Assembly: GCA_903951405.1 (NCBI GenBank)
Contig: CAJBBV010000098.1
Coordinates: 1-42,367, forward strand
Source of the DNA: an uncultured bacterium
GTDB taxonomy: Bacteria; Bacteroidota; Bacteroidia; Chitinophagales; Chitinophagaceae
DNA length: 42,367 nucleotides
Direction of reading: 5' to 3'
Below, piece after piece: positions 17,209 to 26,446 of the stretch. Numbering within the stretch: position 1 is the first letter of the stretch; each line of letters begins with the position of its first letter. The notes under the pieces are model-generated. The model was not told where the DNA came from. It saw only the letters and a program-made list of their open reading frames with translations, and did no database searches. The position numbers and the translations under genes were made by a program.

Positions 17209-18303
17209 CTAATCAATGAACCTATTTCTTAAGTTCAAAAATGGGTTTTCAACTATTTTGTGGAGCAGTATTGCGCCTATTGTGGATAATATAAGAGATA
17301 CTATTAAAATTAAATTTCCGTCAAGATTAAAATCTAACAAAAGATTATTTGTCATATGGATCAATCCTTTATGACTAAGGTAAATCGCATACGATAGCAT
17401 TGCAATAAATGTTGTTGTTTTGGACTTCCATTTGAATAAAAAACTTGTTGGACTTATAGCTGAAATTACCATCAATCCAAAGCCAAGAGCAATTAGTGGA
17501 AATCCCCACATAGTTGCATTAAATGATGTGCGATCTTTAGATATAAAAAAAGAAAGAGTTAGTATCATTAGGCTTAGCATAAAAAATGAATTCCCATACT
17601 TGGATAATTTATTCCATAGATTAGGTAAGAATACATGAAGTCCTGCAATTGAAACCCCAGCTAACAAACAATCTAGACGAGTGTATGTTGGATAATAAAT
17701 ATATTTATGCCAAATCATTTCGTACTCTTTAGAATTTATTTCAGGAAGATATAAATAAGTATAACAATAGTATCTGACTGCAAATCCAAATAGAAAAAGA
17801 GCAATCAATAGAAAATATGATTTCCGAAATAATTTTACTGATAAGAGAAATATTAATAATAAAGGGAAGAGTAGATAAAAATATTCTTCTACACAAAGAG
17901 ACCATGCATGGGAAAATGTTCCAAAATTAGTTTTATTTAGTCCGAAGTTTTGTGTGAATGTTAAGAACTTCCATAAGGGGGGCAATGATTCTTTTTCTCG
18001 AAAAAACGGGATTGAAAAGTATATTGCAACTATTGTAAAATAGGCAGGCAAAATCCTAAAGATTCTTTTTAGAAAGAATTGCTTAAATGAAAATCTATTA
18101 TTTTCATTTATTTGTCTAAATAATTGAGAAGAAATTAAAAATCCACTTAGCACAAAAAAAAGATCGACACCCGTCCACCCAAATTGTGAAGCATTTAATA
18201 GCCAATCTGGTTTTGAATTACTTAATTTAGGATAATGGAAGAAAACGACAGAGACAATGGCTAAGGTTCTTAAGTGATCTAATCCGTAAAACTTCTCTTT
18301 CAT
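17209..18303 (-). CDS. Acyltransferase 3 family integral membrane protein
   Basis: A 364-residue protein with about ten predicted transmembrane helices. The family signature is at the N-terminus: GLDHLRTLAIVSVVFFHY with the conserved HLR and the catalytic-type His in FFHY, then GWTGVDLFFVLSGFLIS and FFLKRIFRILPAYF. Such proteins (OafA/YrhL type) O-acylate sugars, peptidoglycan or surface glycans at the inner membrane. There is no fused SGNH domain. The start is only four bases past the stop of the acylase gene, so the two are almost certainly co-translated, an unusual pairing of an acyl-adding and an acyl-removing protein. Confidence 0.88.
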   Translation of the reverse strand: MKEKFYGLDHLRTLAIVSVVFFHYPKLSNSKPDWLLNASQFGWTGVDLFFVLSGFLISSQLFRQINENNRFSFKQFFLKRIFRILPAYFTIVAIYFSIPFFREKESLPPLWKFLTFTQNFGLNKTNFGTFSHAWSLCVEEYFYLLFPLLLIFLLSVKLFRKSYFLLIALFLFGFAVRYYCYTYLYLPEINSKEYEMIWHKYIYYPTYTRLDCLLAGVSIAGLHVFLPNLWNKLSKYGNSFFMLSLMILTLSFFISKDRTSFNATMWGFPLIALGFGLMVISAISPTSFLFKWKSKTTTFIAMLSYAIYLSHKGLIHMTNNLLLDFNLDGNLILIVSLILSTIGAILLHKIVENPFLNLRNRFID

Positions 18304-18307
18304 TTCC

Positions 18308-20482
18308 TTATTTTTTTCTCATTCCAGGAGTATATTGCTCTTCCATATTCTTGAGAATATCTTCTTTGTAGAAAAGTACTTCTTTGAATTTTCCCTTTGT
18401 ATACATCTCCGCTTGATCTTTAAAATGTTTTGAAGTAGGATCTCCACTTTCGCCACCAGCAAGCAATGATTTTGCTTTGATTTTTTTTCCAAATTCAACA
18501 GCACAAATAAAACTATTTCCACCATAGCCATATCGTTTTTTAGTTCCTTGATATGATTTGCTGTTAAAGGATGGCAGTGTTCCCCATTCAGCTGATGCAT
18601 ATGGAGAAGGGATACTTGATTCTTTGTCTGAAAACGCGGCATCTATTTTATTATCGATTCGTTGGAATCGATTAATCTCACCCCATGGAACCTCCCACGT
18701 GCCAAAATCAGATTTTAGTTTTTTAAGTACTTCATTTAAAAATGAAATTTTTGTGGGATCAGGCATTTCCTTTAGCATTCGGGGTAATTCAAATGGAAGA
18801 TCAATTGACCCTTTTCTTCCTCTTGTAAGATAAGCGACTACCTTTTCTGCCCAATGTATGGCAATTGTAGTGGCTATAGAGTTACTTATTGTTCGTCTGT
18901 CCCAATCGCGTAATAGTTGAATCGCTTTGTCGATATCAGGCTTAATATCTTTGGCAATAAATGTTTGATTTGCACTAAATAGCGGTGGCAACAAAATATC
19001 AAATGCTGACATATAGTTATCATATCCCGCTTCTACTAATCCATTGATATCAAATTTATCCTTACTTGATAATACCCGCACAGCATTGATTCCCCTAAAA
19101 TTTTCAGGGTCTGGTGCCATATAGGCTGGATATTTCTTTCTGTTTATACTTCCATTCCCAGCAACGGTAAATGGGGTGGCATTACAATTTTGCAGCCATC
19201 CATTGGATGGATTGTATAAATGTATTGTTTCTTCAACCGTGTGTAAACCTTTCCAATCTGTCGCATCAAGCGTTCCATCAACTGGATTTTTCCAATCAAA
19301 TTGTAGATCCCTTTTTGGCATAAAATTTCCATGCCAATAGGCAATATTTCCTTGATCATCCGCATACACGGTATTGTTAGAAATATTTGATCTTAGGTCC
19401 ATGATGTTTTTAAACTCTGAAAATGTTTTTGCTTTTGTTCTGCTCCAGGATTGAATCAAACCTGATAGCGATCGATTATTAGACTGCATAGCAATCCATT
19501 TACCAGCTTGCATTGCCATGATAGGCCCATGGTGTGTTTTATATATTTTAAACTCTTTCTTCACTATACCATTTTTGGTTTTATAGGCAATTGTGGTAGG
19601 TTGAATGGTGACTGGTTTCTGTATTTTGTTATGCGAATAGAAAATTCCGCTACTGTTTTTTTCAATAGTCTCTTCATACAGGTCTGCTACGTCAGCTTCG
19701 CTTGATGTATGCATCCATCCACAATGCTCATTGAATCCTTGATAAACAAAAAATTGCCCCCACGTAACGGCTCCATAGGTATTTAATCCTTCCTCACTTA
19801 TCATATGAACTTCAGGTCTGAAATAGAATGTTACATGAGGATTAATATATAGCATTGCCTTGCCTGATATACTTTTAGAAGGTGCTATGGCGAATCCATT
19901 TGATCCAATAAGGTGTTCAGGATCTTTCTTTTTTAGCTTGGCAAGATTTGTTGAAATTCCTTGATAGAAATTTTTGATATCGTCAGCTGTTAAATCAGCT
20001 GTTTGAATGGCTGATATGCTTCCGTCTGTATAGGTTAGCGCGTACCATGGTTGAAAATTATTCAGTAGTGCTGGCTTTACATTTGGGTTTTTGTATAGGT
20101 AATAATTAATACCATCCGCAAATGCATTCAATAACTTTTTCATCCACTCCGGACTTGCTTCGTAATCTTTTACAGCATCTGCCGAATCAATAACCATTCT
20201 TACTAGAAGGTCTTCATAAATATCTTTTTCTCCCGTTACTTCGCTAGTTCTTCCTAACATAGTGACGTAATTCATTTCAACTCGCTTAAAGTCATCTTCA
20301 CATTGTGCATACATTAGTCCGAAAACACAATCTGCATCGGTTTTACCGTATATGTGTGGAATCCCCCAATTGTCTCGTATAATATTAACATGTTTTGCAG
20401 CCTCCTGCCATCTTACGATATCTGACTTTGATTGTCCGTGAATTAATGCCGGGACTAATAAAAATAAAATGAAGTATTTCAT
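18308..20482 (-). CDS. Penicillin acylase family N-terminal-nucleophile amidohydrolase, secreted
   Basis: A 724-residue precursor. Signal peptide ends at ALIHGQS (~17). Small subunit about 19-193 with DNWGIPHIYGKTDADC and AQCEDDFKRVEM. Autocatalytic cleavage is predicted before Ser194 in LIGSNGFAIAPSKS, which becomes the nucleophile of the large subunit; later landmarks are YINPHVTF, QGFNEHCGWMHTSSEADVAD, TVYADDQGNIAYWHGNFMP and AEWGTLPSFNSK. Relatives include beta-lactam acylases, aculeacin acylase and N-acylhomoserine-lactone acylases (PvdQ, QuiP), so the substrate is an amide with an acyl chain. It precedes the acyltransferase by four bases and follows a dipeptidase gene by 104. Confidence 0.9.
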   Translation of the reverse strand: MKYFILFLLVPALIHGQSKSDIVRWQEAAKHVNIIRDNWGIPHIYGKTDADCVFGLMYAQCEDDFKRVEMNYVTMLGRTSEVTGEKDIYEDLLVRMVIDSADAVKDYEASPEWMKKLLNAFADGINYYLYKNPNVKPALLNNFQPWYALTYTDGSISAIQTADLTADDIKNFYQGISTNLAKLKKKDPEHLIGSNGFAIAPSKSISGKAMLYINPHVTFYFRPEVHMISEEGLNTYGAVTWGQFFVYQGFNEHCGWMHTSSEADVADLYEETIEKNSSGIFYSHNKIQKPVTIQPTTIAYKTKNGIVKKEFKIYKTHHGPIMAMQAGKWIAMQSNNRSLSGLIQSWSRTKAKTFSEFKNIMDLRSNISNNTVYADDQGNIAYWHGNFMPKRDLQFDWKNPVDGTLDATDWKGLHTVEETIHLYNPSNGWLQNCNATPFTVAGNGSINRKKYPAYMAPDPENFRGINAVRVLSSKDKFDINGLVEAGYDNYMSAFDILLPPLFSANQTFIAKDIKPDIDKAIQLLRDWDRRTISNSIATTIAIHWAEKVVAYLTRGRKGSIDLPFELPRMLKEMPDPTKISFLNEVLKKLKSDFGTWEVPWGEINRFQRIDNKIDAAFSDKESSIPSPYASAEWGTLPSFNSKSYQGTKKRYGYGGNSFICAVEFGKKIKAKSLLAGGESGDPTSKHFKDQAEMYTKGKFKEVLFYKEDILKNMEEQYTPGMRKK

Positions 20483-20586
20483 GTAATATTATTTTTGAAG
20501 CTGCTTACTTTTTATTTCTTCTTGCTTAACTCTAATATGAATACTTAACAAAAAATGAATACTATACAGTAATGAAAGGGAAATGC

Positions 20587-21774
20587 TTAATGAGGCATAT
20601 TAGCGATGAAAACTCGTATAAAATTTCCACCAAGAATTTTGAATACATCTTTTTTAGTATATCCTCTTTTTAAAAGTTCCTTTGTAATCAAAGGCATGTC
20701 TGTAACATCATTAAGTTCTTTTGGTGATGAATTGATTCCGTCAAAATCAGATCCAATACCAACATGGTCTACTCCAATAAGTTTAACGATATGATCTAAA
20801 TGATCAATTAACATACTCAAGGTTGGGCGAGTGCTATCCATTTCATCTTTGTACTTTTTATGGATAAACAGATTTGAATAAAAATCACTTGGGTTTGTTT
20901 TCAGTATTGAATCTTTCTCAACTTGATGCTTAGCAATAAAGTTGTTGTTTTTTTCGCGAAATGATGGATCAACAAATCCTGAATAAAAATTTAGTTGTAT
21001 TACGCCGTTATTTTTCCCTACTGCTATTATCTGATCGTCAGTCATATTTCTAGGAACTGGGCAGAGTGAATAAGTACAGCTATGTGACGCAATCACTGGC
21101 TTTGTAGTAATACGCAGTGCGTCATAAAATGTTTTTTCACCAACATGTGAAATGTCAACAATCATACCAATCCTATTCATATGGGCAACAATTTGTTCGC
21201 CAAATGAATTTAGACCATATGGGTGTCCAATATTATTTCCTGCTCTTTCATCTGCTGCTGAACTTGCCCATGTTGTGCTATTGTTCCAAGTAAGGGTCAT
21301 GTAGCGGGCACCTCTTTTGAATAGGCTATCTAGGTAGTCAATACGATCTTCTATCATGTGTCCACCTTCCACACCCATCATTGCTCCAAGCTTTTTTGAT
21401 TTTACTGCTTGTTCAATATCATTAGGTGATTTCACAATCATCATATTACTTGGATTTCGGTTAACTACGGCATATAGAGAATCTATTTCTCTGTTTGCGA
21501 ATTTGAATGCTGTGCCTTCCCCATATTTGCCATCACAAAAAATTGAAAAAACTTGTATATCTACTCCACCTTTTATCATTCGCTTTAGATCAGAATGTGT
21601 AACTCCTTTGAGATTTTGGTCGAAACTTTTATTGTTTTCTATTCCTGTGCTGATGAAATCATTATGGGTATCAATAAAAATTGCTTCTTTATGTACTGAT
21701 TTATACAACTGTCCTTGAACGAATTGAATATTCAGTAATGCGGATAGTAAAAAAGGTAGAAATAAAATTTTCAT
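20587..21774 (-). CDS. Membrane dipeptidase-type M19 zinc peptidase, exported
   Basis: A signal peptide (to about residue 21, FVQGQ) is followed by the M19 renal-dipeptidase barrel. Metal ligands are recognisable: DTHND with His37 and Asp39, the bridging Glu in GVEGGHM, His in VDISHVGEKTFYDAL and in VIASHSCTYSLC, and the C-terminal GVDHVGIGSDFDG. The family cleaves L-Xaa-D/L-Xaa dipeptides and some beta-lactams. Its stop-to-start spacing with the upstream serine hydrolase is two bases, so the pair is coupled. Length of 395 residues is normal. Confidence 0.92.
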   Translation of the reverse strand: MKILFLPFLLSALLNIQFVQGQLYKSVHKEAIFIDTHNDFISTGIENNKSFDQNLKGVTHSDLKRMIKGGVDIQVFSIFCDGKYGEGTAFKFANREIDSLYAVVNRNPSNMMIVKSPNDIEQAVKSKKLGAMMGVEGGHMIEDRIDYLDSLFKRGARYMTLTWNNSTTWASSAADERAGNNIGHPYGLNSFGEQIVAHMNRIGMIVDISHVGEKTFYDALRITTKPVIASHSCTYSLCPVPRNMTDDQIIAVGKNNGVIQLNFYSGFVDPSFREKNNNFIAKHQVEKDSILKTNPSDFYSNLFIHKKYKDEMDSTRPTLSMLIDHLDHIVKLIGVDHVGIGSDFDGINSSPKELNDVTDMPLITKELLKRGYTKKDVFKILGGNFIRVFIANMPH

Positions 21775-21776
21775 AA

Positions 21777-23102
21777 TTAATCCTTAATTGCTTGATATGC
21801 TAAGACGCGAAATCTGTCGCTGATATCACCATTTTGTGTTGGGTATATATTACGGAAGAAAAGGCCAACTAGTTTCTCTTTTGGATCTACCCAATAGGAT
21901 GTTGCAAACATTCCCCCCCACTCAAAGGTCCCTTCTTGTGATTGGATTCTTGCACTTCCTCTTTCTGTTGTAATGCCGAAGCCTAGTCCAAATTTATTAT
22001 CTCCATTATCAATATCTCCGATTTGATTTATTGTCATCATCCTCACTGCATTTCTGCTTAATAGGCGAACACCGTTGTATTCCCCTTGATTCAACATCAT
22101 TTGTAAAAAAATGGCATAGTCCATAATAGTAGAAGAAAGTCCACCACCACCGCTATGCATTTGAAGGTCTAAGTTTGGATAATCTCTATAGAATGTTCCG
22201 TTGATGCGTATAACTTCATCCATTAATTTAAGTCTCCCATCTTCTTGAGAATATAGGCTAACTAAACGACTCTTTTTTTCTGTAGGTAGATAAAAGTAAG
22301 TATCCTTCATGCCTAGTGGAGTGAAAATTCTTTTTTGAAAAAAATCTGCTAAACTCATTCCAGAAACTACTTCAACCAGATACCCTAATACGTCAGTATT
22401 AAGTCCATAGGTAAATTTTTCTCCTGGATTATGAAAGAGAGGCAATGGGCCAAGCCTCCTTATATTTTCTGCAAGCGTTATATTTTTTACACCAATGCCT
22501 CCAACTACTCCATTTTTTGCATAAATGGCATTTGCAGTTTCTGAACCAATTTGTGCATAGGCAATACCTGAAGTATGTGTTAGCAAGTCGCGAATCGTTA
22601 TTTCACGTGATGCAGGTATAGTGGTATAGCTTGAGTCTTTTGCGTTGAACTTGTCTAAGAGTGTCGGGTTTTTAAATTCAGGGATAAATTTTGAAATGGG
22701 TTCATCGAGCAAGAATTTTCCATCTTCATAAAGCATCATGACTGCAGTGCTTGTTATGGCTTTTGTTTGAGATGCAATTCGAAAAATCTGATCTGGTTGC
22801 ATTGGAGTTCTTTGATCAATATTATTATAACCAAATGCTTTGTAATAGGCAACCTTACCGTCTTTGATTATTAACCCTACACCACCATTCATCCATCCTT
22901 TATCAACCCAACTTTGAATTACATCATCTGCTATTTTTAATCTTTCAGTAGATAAAGATGATTGATCAAAAGGAAGACTTCCTGATTTGGTAGTTGTGCG
23001 AGCAGTTTGACCAGTTAGTTTAGCGAGTTTGGTATTTAGTGATTGTGCATTAACAATTACTAAATTGAAGGCAAGTAGTTGTAGGAAAATTAATTTTTTC
23101 AT
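21777..23102 (-). CDS. Beta-lactamase/class C-type serine hydrolase, exported
   Basis: A signal peptide ends at VIVNAQ (~20). The S-x-x-K motif is S111-Q-T-K114 in FRIASQTKAI, the second-motif Tyr is Tyr232 in KFTYGLNTD, and the third motif is HSGGGGLSST. These define the beta-lactamase family (Pfam Beta-lactamase; class C/EstB/D-aminopeptidase group), with 441 residues. Most such Bacteroidota proteins are esterases or D-amino-acid peptidases, not antibiotic-resistance enzymes, and resistance cannot be inferred here. It lies two bases upstream of the M19 dipeptidase gene, so I infer a joint role in peptide or peptidoglycan-fragment breakdown. Confidence 0.9.
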   Translation of the reverse strand: MKKLIFLQLLAFNLVIVNAQSLNTKLAKLTGQTARTTTKSGSLPFDQSSLSTERLKIADDVIQSWVDKGWMNGGVGLIIKDGKVAYYKAFGYNNIDQRTPMQPDQIFRIASQTKAITSTAVMMLYEDGKFLLDEPISKFIPEFKNPTLLDKFNAKDSSYTTIPASREITIRDLLTHTSGIAYAQIGSETANAIYAKNGVVGGIGVKNITLAENIRRLGPLPLFHNPGEKFTYGLNTDVLGYLVEVVSGMSLADFFQKRIFTPLGMKDTYFYLPTEKKSRLVSLYSQEDGRLKLMDEVIRINGTFYRDYPNLDLQMHSGGGGLSSTIMDYAIFLQMMLNQGEYNGVRLLSRNAVRMMTINQIGDIDNGDNKFGLGFGITTERGSARIQSQEGTFEWGGMFATSYWVDPKEKLVGLFFRNIYPTQNGDISDRFRVLAYQAIKD

Positions 23103-23208
23103 ATTTCAATTATGTTGGTTGAAGTTAAATAAAAAAGACAATAGGTAAGTAGTGGATATATAATACCTAAAGAGTTGAAAAGTGCGGAATAGAAAATGTG
23201 ACTTTCTT

Positions 23209-23955
23209 CTATTCTTTCACTTTTGCTTTCGGCAATATTCCTTGTTTGAAATATTTCGATGCATTTAAAATATATTGGTGAAACTCGTACTCTTCAGTGA
23301 AAGCAATAAATTCATAGGGAGGTCTATACACTGCCATAAATTTTTCTAGGTCTCTGCCTTGCATTCCGGTTATTTGCTGAACCAATTGTTTGGTAAAATG
23401 ATGATTGATAAATTTTTCTTGTTCCTCTTCAATCAATCTATTTTGCAAGCTACGCATGCTTTTGTTTTTTCTGAATTGGAAGGAGCTAATTAAACTACCT
23501 AAATCCAAACCGGGAGTTCCGCCCATTGTTCCAGTCTCTGAAATGCGAAGTCCTCTTTCAAAATTGAATACTTTTGAATAGCGTTCTCTATTTTCAAGTG
23601 AATCTTGTTTATAGGATTTCCCCATTACTACTACTTCCTTTAGTGTTTGATACCTATCCTGCACCCTTACTTGAAGTGCTATATCAAAACCAGAGGGGTA
23701 ACGAATATCGTTTACAGGGAAGTTAATGGTTGATTTACCTCGGTATGAGAAAAATATAGAATCTGATTTATCAACTGTCATACTATACCGACCAATAGAG
23801 TCTGTGAAAGTTATCACTCCTCTTTTTGAACTCACTTTCACCGATGGTATGGCTACCATACGGGTGGTATCAAAAACCCTACCTGAAATCCATACTTGTG
23901 ACTTCAGCGAAGTGCTTGCCAAGACAAGAAGGGTTAGTAGGATAATTTTGTTCAA
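23209..23955 (-). CDS. Exported protein with carboxypeptidase-regulatory-like (beta-sandwich) domain
   Basis: A signal peptide ending SLKSQ (~20) is followed by a CarboxypepD_reg-like beta-sandwich, VWISGRVFDTTRMVAIPSVK with GRYSMTVDKSDSIFFSYRG, to about residue 110. The rest is a family-specific alpha-helical part (YSKVFNFERG, LGSLISSFQFRKNKSM, RNRLIEEEQEKF-like, LEKFMAVYRPP) that I recognise as recurring in Bacteroidota hypothetical proteins but cannot assign. It lies 106 bases upstream of the serine hydrolase and 117 downstream of the PurN fusion. Confidence 0.75.
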   Translation of the reverse strand: MNKIILLTLLVLASTSLKSQVWISGRVFDTTRMVAIPSVKVSSKRGVITFTDSIGRYSMTVDKSDSIFFSYRGKSTINFPVNDIRYPSGFDIALQVRVQDRYQTLKEVVVMGKSYKQDSLENRERYSKVFNFERGLRISETGTMGGTPGLDLGSLISSFQFRKNKSMRSLQNRLIEEEQEKFINHHFTKQLVQQITGMQGRDLEKFMAVYRPPYEFIAFTEEYEFHQYILNASKYFKQGILPKAKVKE

Positions 23956-24072
23956 TGGAAATTCAGCGCTAGATGTTATAGATGGAAATTTGAGTCTTAA
24001 AATAGTGCAAGTATGTCCAAAAGAAATGTTAATCTGCCTAATACATCATAATATAAGTACGGACCGGATTAA

Positions 24073-24951
24073 TTATTCAGCCCCGAGCCATTCTTCAATT
24101 ACTTTAGGGTAGTGTTCATGTTCAAGGATATGGATTTTTTCGGCTAAGGTATCTGGCGTATCAACAGACGTAATTTCAGTTTTTACCTGGAAAATGGTTT
24201 TTCCGTGATCATAATGCTCATCAACAAGATGTATGGTGATTCCACTTTCTTTATCTCCTGCTGCTATGACGGATTGATGTACTTTTTCTCCATACATACC
24301 CTTACCTCCAAAATTGGGTAATAATGCTGGGTGGATGTTAAGGATTTTATTTGGATAGGCTTTAATTAAGGTTTGGGGTATTTTCCACAAAAATCCAGCT
24401 AAAATAATATGTGTAATTCCTTCATTTTCAAGGTGTTTCACATATTGGTTTGATTCAATGAATGCGTTTTTTTCAATGAGCAATGTCTCAATGTTCCATG
24501 CTTTTGCAATATCAAGTACTCCAGCTCCTGCTTTATTGCAAACAATCAGTTTAACTTGTATAAGTGGTTCTTTATCAAAGTATTGTATTATTTTTTCAGC
24601 ATTACTTCCTTTTCCCGATGCAAAAATGGCTAACCTATAGGGTTTAACGACTTCTTTAGTTTTATTGATAAACCCCATTCTTTTTAGGATCTTTTTCTCG
24701 TAATTCCAGAAAAAACGGAACTGTCCAAAAATAAATGATACAATGAGTATAATTACTTGATAACCAAATACTAATACCGATAATCGCACCAGAACTTTCC
24801 AAAATAATGGGGTAAATTCATCAAATCCAAGCCATGAAGTAATGCTTCTTGAGATGAATGCCGTTAAGGTGCCTGTCACAGCAAAAGTGCAAAGAATCAG
24901 CACAAATTGTGCTCCATTTACTTTCCACTTCTTTTGTAAAGAGTTTAACAT
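24073..24951 (-). CDS. purN: Phosphoribosylglycinamide formyltransferase fused to an N-terminal membrane domain (DUF6787-like)
   Basis: Residues ~105-292 are a complete PurN: YRLAIFASGKGSNAEKI, VCNKAGAGVLDIA, then NIHPALLPNFGGKGMYG with catalytic Asn205 and His207, and GITIHLVDEHYDHG with Asp248. PurN transfers a formyl group from 10-formyl-tetrahydrofolate to GAR in purine synthesis. Residues 1-95 are different: LQKKWKVNGAQFVLILCTFA, two hydrophobic helices (~14-34 and ~52-76) and GQFRFFWNYEKKILKRMG, which resemble the free-standing DUF6787 proteins of Bacteroidota. The frame is continuous with a short linker (~95-104). An internal Met92 (24678) could also start a soluble form. Membrane attachment is inferred. 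Confidence 0.85.
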   Translation of the reverse strand: MLNSLQKKWKVNGAQFVLILCTFAVTGTLTAFISRSITSWLGFDEFTPLFWKVLVRLSVLVFGYQVIILIVSFIFGQFRFFWNYEKKILKRMGFINKTKEVVKPYRLAIFASGKGSNAEKIIQYFDKEPLIQVKLIVCNKAGAGVLDIAKAWNIETLLIEKNAFIESNQYVKHLENEGITHIILAGFLWKIPQTLIKAYPNKILNIHPALLPNFGGKGMYGEKVHQSVIAAGDKESGITIHLVDEHYDHGKTIFQVKTEITSVDTPDTLAEKIHILEHEHYPKVIEEWLGAE

Positions 24952-25133
24952 GGTGCAAAGAGAAGAAAAAAACGAATGCGCAGTTAATTTCTTTCATTTA
25001 ATTATTTAAATCGCTGTGTATATTGATTTTAATGATGTTTTGTGCGTTCAACAAAATACAATCCTCTGAAACTCAATGCTGGCCTATGTTAAATTTTTTT
25101 TCAGGATGTTGATATTATGTTGAAATCCTGTCT

Positions 25134-25141
25134 TAAATTTG
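25134..25141 (+). promoter_or_regulatory. Putative Bacteroidota -7 element for the ACIII-oxidase operon
   Basis: TAAATTTG matches the TAnnTTTG consensus exactly and lies 48 bases before the actA ATG in the 238-base divergent gap. A TTG at 25109-25111 is the only nearby -33 candidate, about three bases further away than the preferred spacing. Nothing else recognisable lies in this gap. Confidence 0.45.
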
Positions 25142-25189
25142 CACGGAATTTCGGGAGTGTCTTCCATTTCAACATAATTCAATGCGGGT

Positions 25190-26446
25190 ATGAATCAGAC
25201 TAGAAAAATAGCTCAGCAACTTTATTCAGCACTCATTTTTACGGCCTTATTAACTGTCTCACAATTGGTTCAAAGCCAAGATGGTAAGGCACTTTTTAAC
25301 CAAAAGTGTGCTTCATGTCATGCGATCGATAAACAGTTGGTAGGTCCAGCTCTTAAGGGAGTTGAAGATCGTTGGGATGATAAAAAAATGATCTATGAGT
25401 GGGTCAGGAATAGTGCATCTGTCATCAAGAAGGGCTACCCTAGAGCAGTGGCTGTGTATGCAGAATACAATAAGGTGCAGATGACTGCATTCCCAGAGTT
25501 AAAGGATCAGGATATTGATGCTATTCTTGGTTACATCAATACTGGTGGAGCAAAGGCAGCCGTAGCGGGTACTTCAACTGCTTCAGAAGATGCCGCTGGT
25601 ACAGAATCAGAATCAGATTCAAATTTCCTATATGGTATTTTGACATTGATTCTTGCGGTTATCGCGTTGATTTTACTTCAAGTAAATAGCAACCTGCGTA
25701 AGATTGCTGATGAAACAGAAGGATTTAAAACTGCTGAGCCAATTCCATTCTACAGGAATAAGGCTTACATCGCTATACTTGTTATCATATTGTTTCTGGT
25801 AGGTGGATTTTATACGTTTCAAGGAGCACAAGGTTTAGGAAGGTCTAAGAATTATCAACCTGAGCAACCAATTTTCTACTCTCATACAGTACATGCCGGT
25901 ATAAATCAAGTTAACTGCCTGTATTGTCATGGTGGTGCTCAAGAAAGTAAGCATGCGAATATTCCTTCAGTTAATATATGTATGAACTGTCATATGGGTA
26001 TTAATGAATATGCTAAAGGTCCAAAGCTTTATCGTGCTGATGGATCATCAGTCGATGGAACAGCAGAGATTCAAAAAATTTATAAATATGCGGGATGGGA
26101 TCCAGCAGCAAAAAAATATACAAGTAAAGGCAAGGCTATAGAGTGGGTTAGAATTCACAATTTACCAGACCATGTATATTTCAATCACTCACAACACGTG
26201 AATGCTGGTAAACAACAATGTCAAACTTGTCATGGTGAAATTCAGAAAATGGATGAAGTTTTTCAGTTTACTGATCTTAGCATGGGCTGGTGTGTAAACT
26301 GTCACAGGGAAACCAAGGTGCAGTTTACAGAGAATAAGTTTTATAGTATTTATGAAAAGTTTCATGAAGATCTGAAAAACAAAAAAATGGATAGTGTTAC
26401 AGTTGAAAAGATTGGTGGAACAGAGTGTCAGAAATGCCACTATTAA
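25190..26446 (+). CDS. actA: ACIII subunit ActA: pentaheme cytochrome c with fused N-terminal monoheme domain
   Basis: The 418-residue protein has six CxxCH sites. A signal/anchor helix is followed by a monoheme cytochrome domain (C40-A-S-C-H44, distal Met in KVQMTAFPEL), two hydrophobic helices (~145-167 and ~187-207), and then the pentaheme ActA domain with CLYCH (243-247), CMNCH, CQTCH, CVNCH and a C-terminal CQKCH four residues from the stop. ActA relays electrons from the ActB Fe-S clusters toward ActE. The pentaheme part alone defines ActA; the extra cytochrome is a fused addition often seen in Bacteroidota. It heads the operon, 60 bases before actB. Confidence 0.92.
   Translation: MNQTRKIAQQLYSALIFTALLTVSQLVQSQDGKALFNQKCASCHAIDKQLVGPALKGVEDRWDDKKMIYEWVRNSASVIKKGYPRAVAVYAEYNKVQMTAFPELKDQDIDAILGYINTGGAKAAVAGTSTASEDAAGTESESDSNFLYGILTLILAVIALILLQVNSNLRKIADETEGFKTAEPIPFYRNKAYIAILVIILFLVGGFYTFQGAQGLGRSKNYQPEQPIFYSHTVHAGINQVNCLYCHGGAQESKHANIPSVNICMNCHMGINEYAKGPKLYRADGSSVDGTAEIQKIYKYAGWDPAAKKYTSKGKAIEWVRIHNLPDHVYFNHSQHVNAGKQQCQTCHGEIQKMDEVFQFTDLSMGWCVNCHRETKVQFTENKFYSIYEKFHEDLKNKKMDSVTVEKIGGTECQKCHY

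Noticed and set aside
21777-23102. Serine hydrolase as an antibiotic-resistance beta-lactamase
   Set aside because: Family motifs are shared by esterases and D-peptidases, length (441) and context (dipeptidase two bases away) fit peptide metabolism; nothing specific to beta-lactam resistance is visible.
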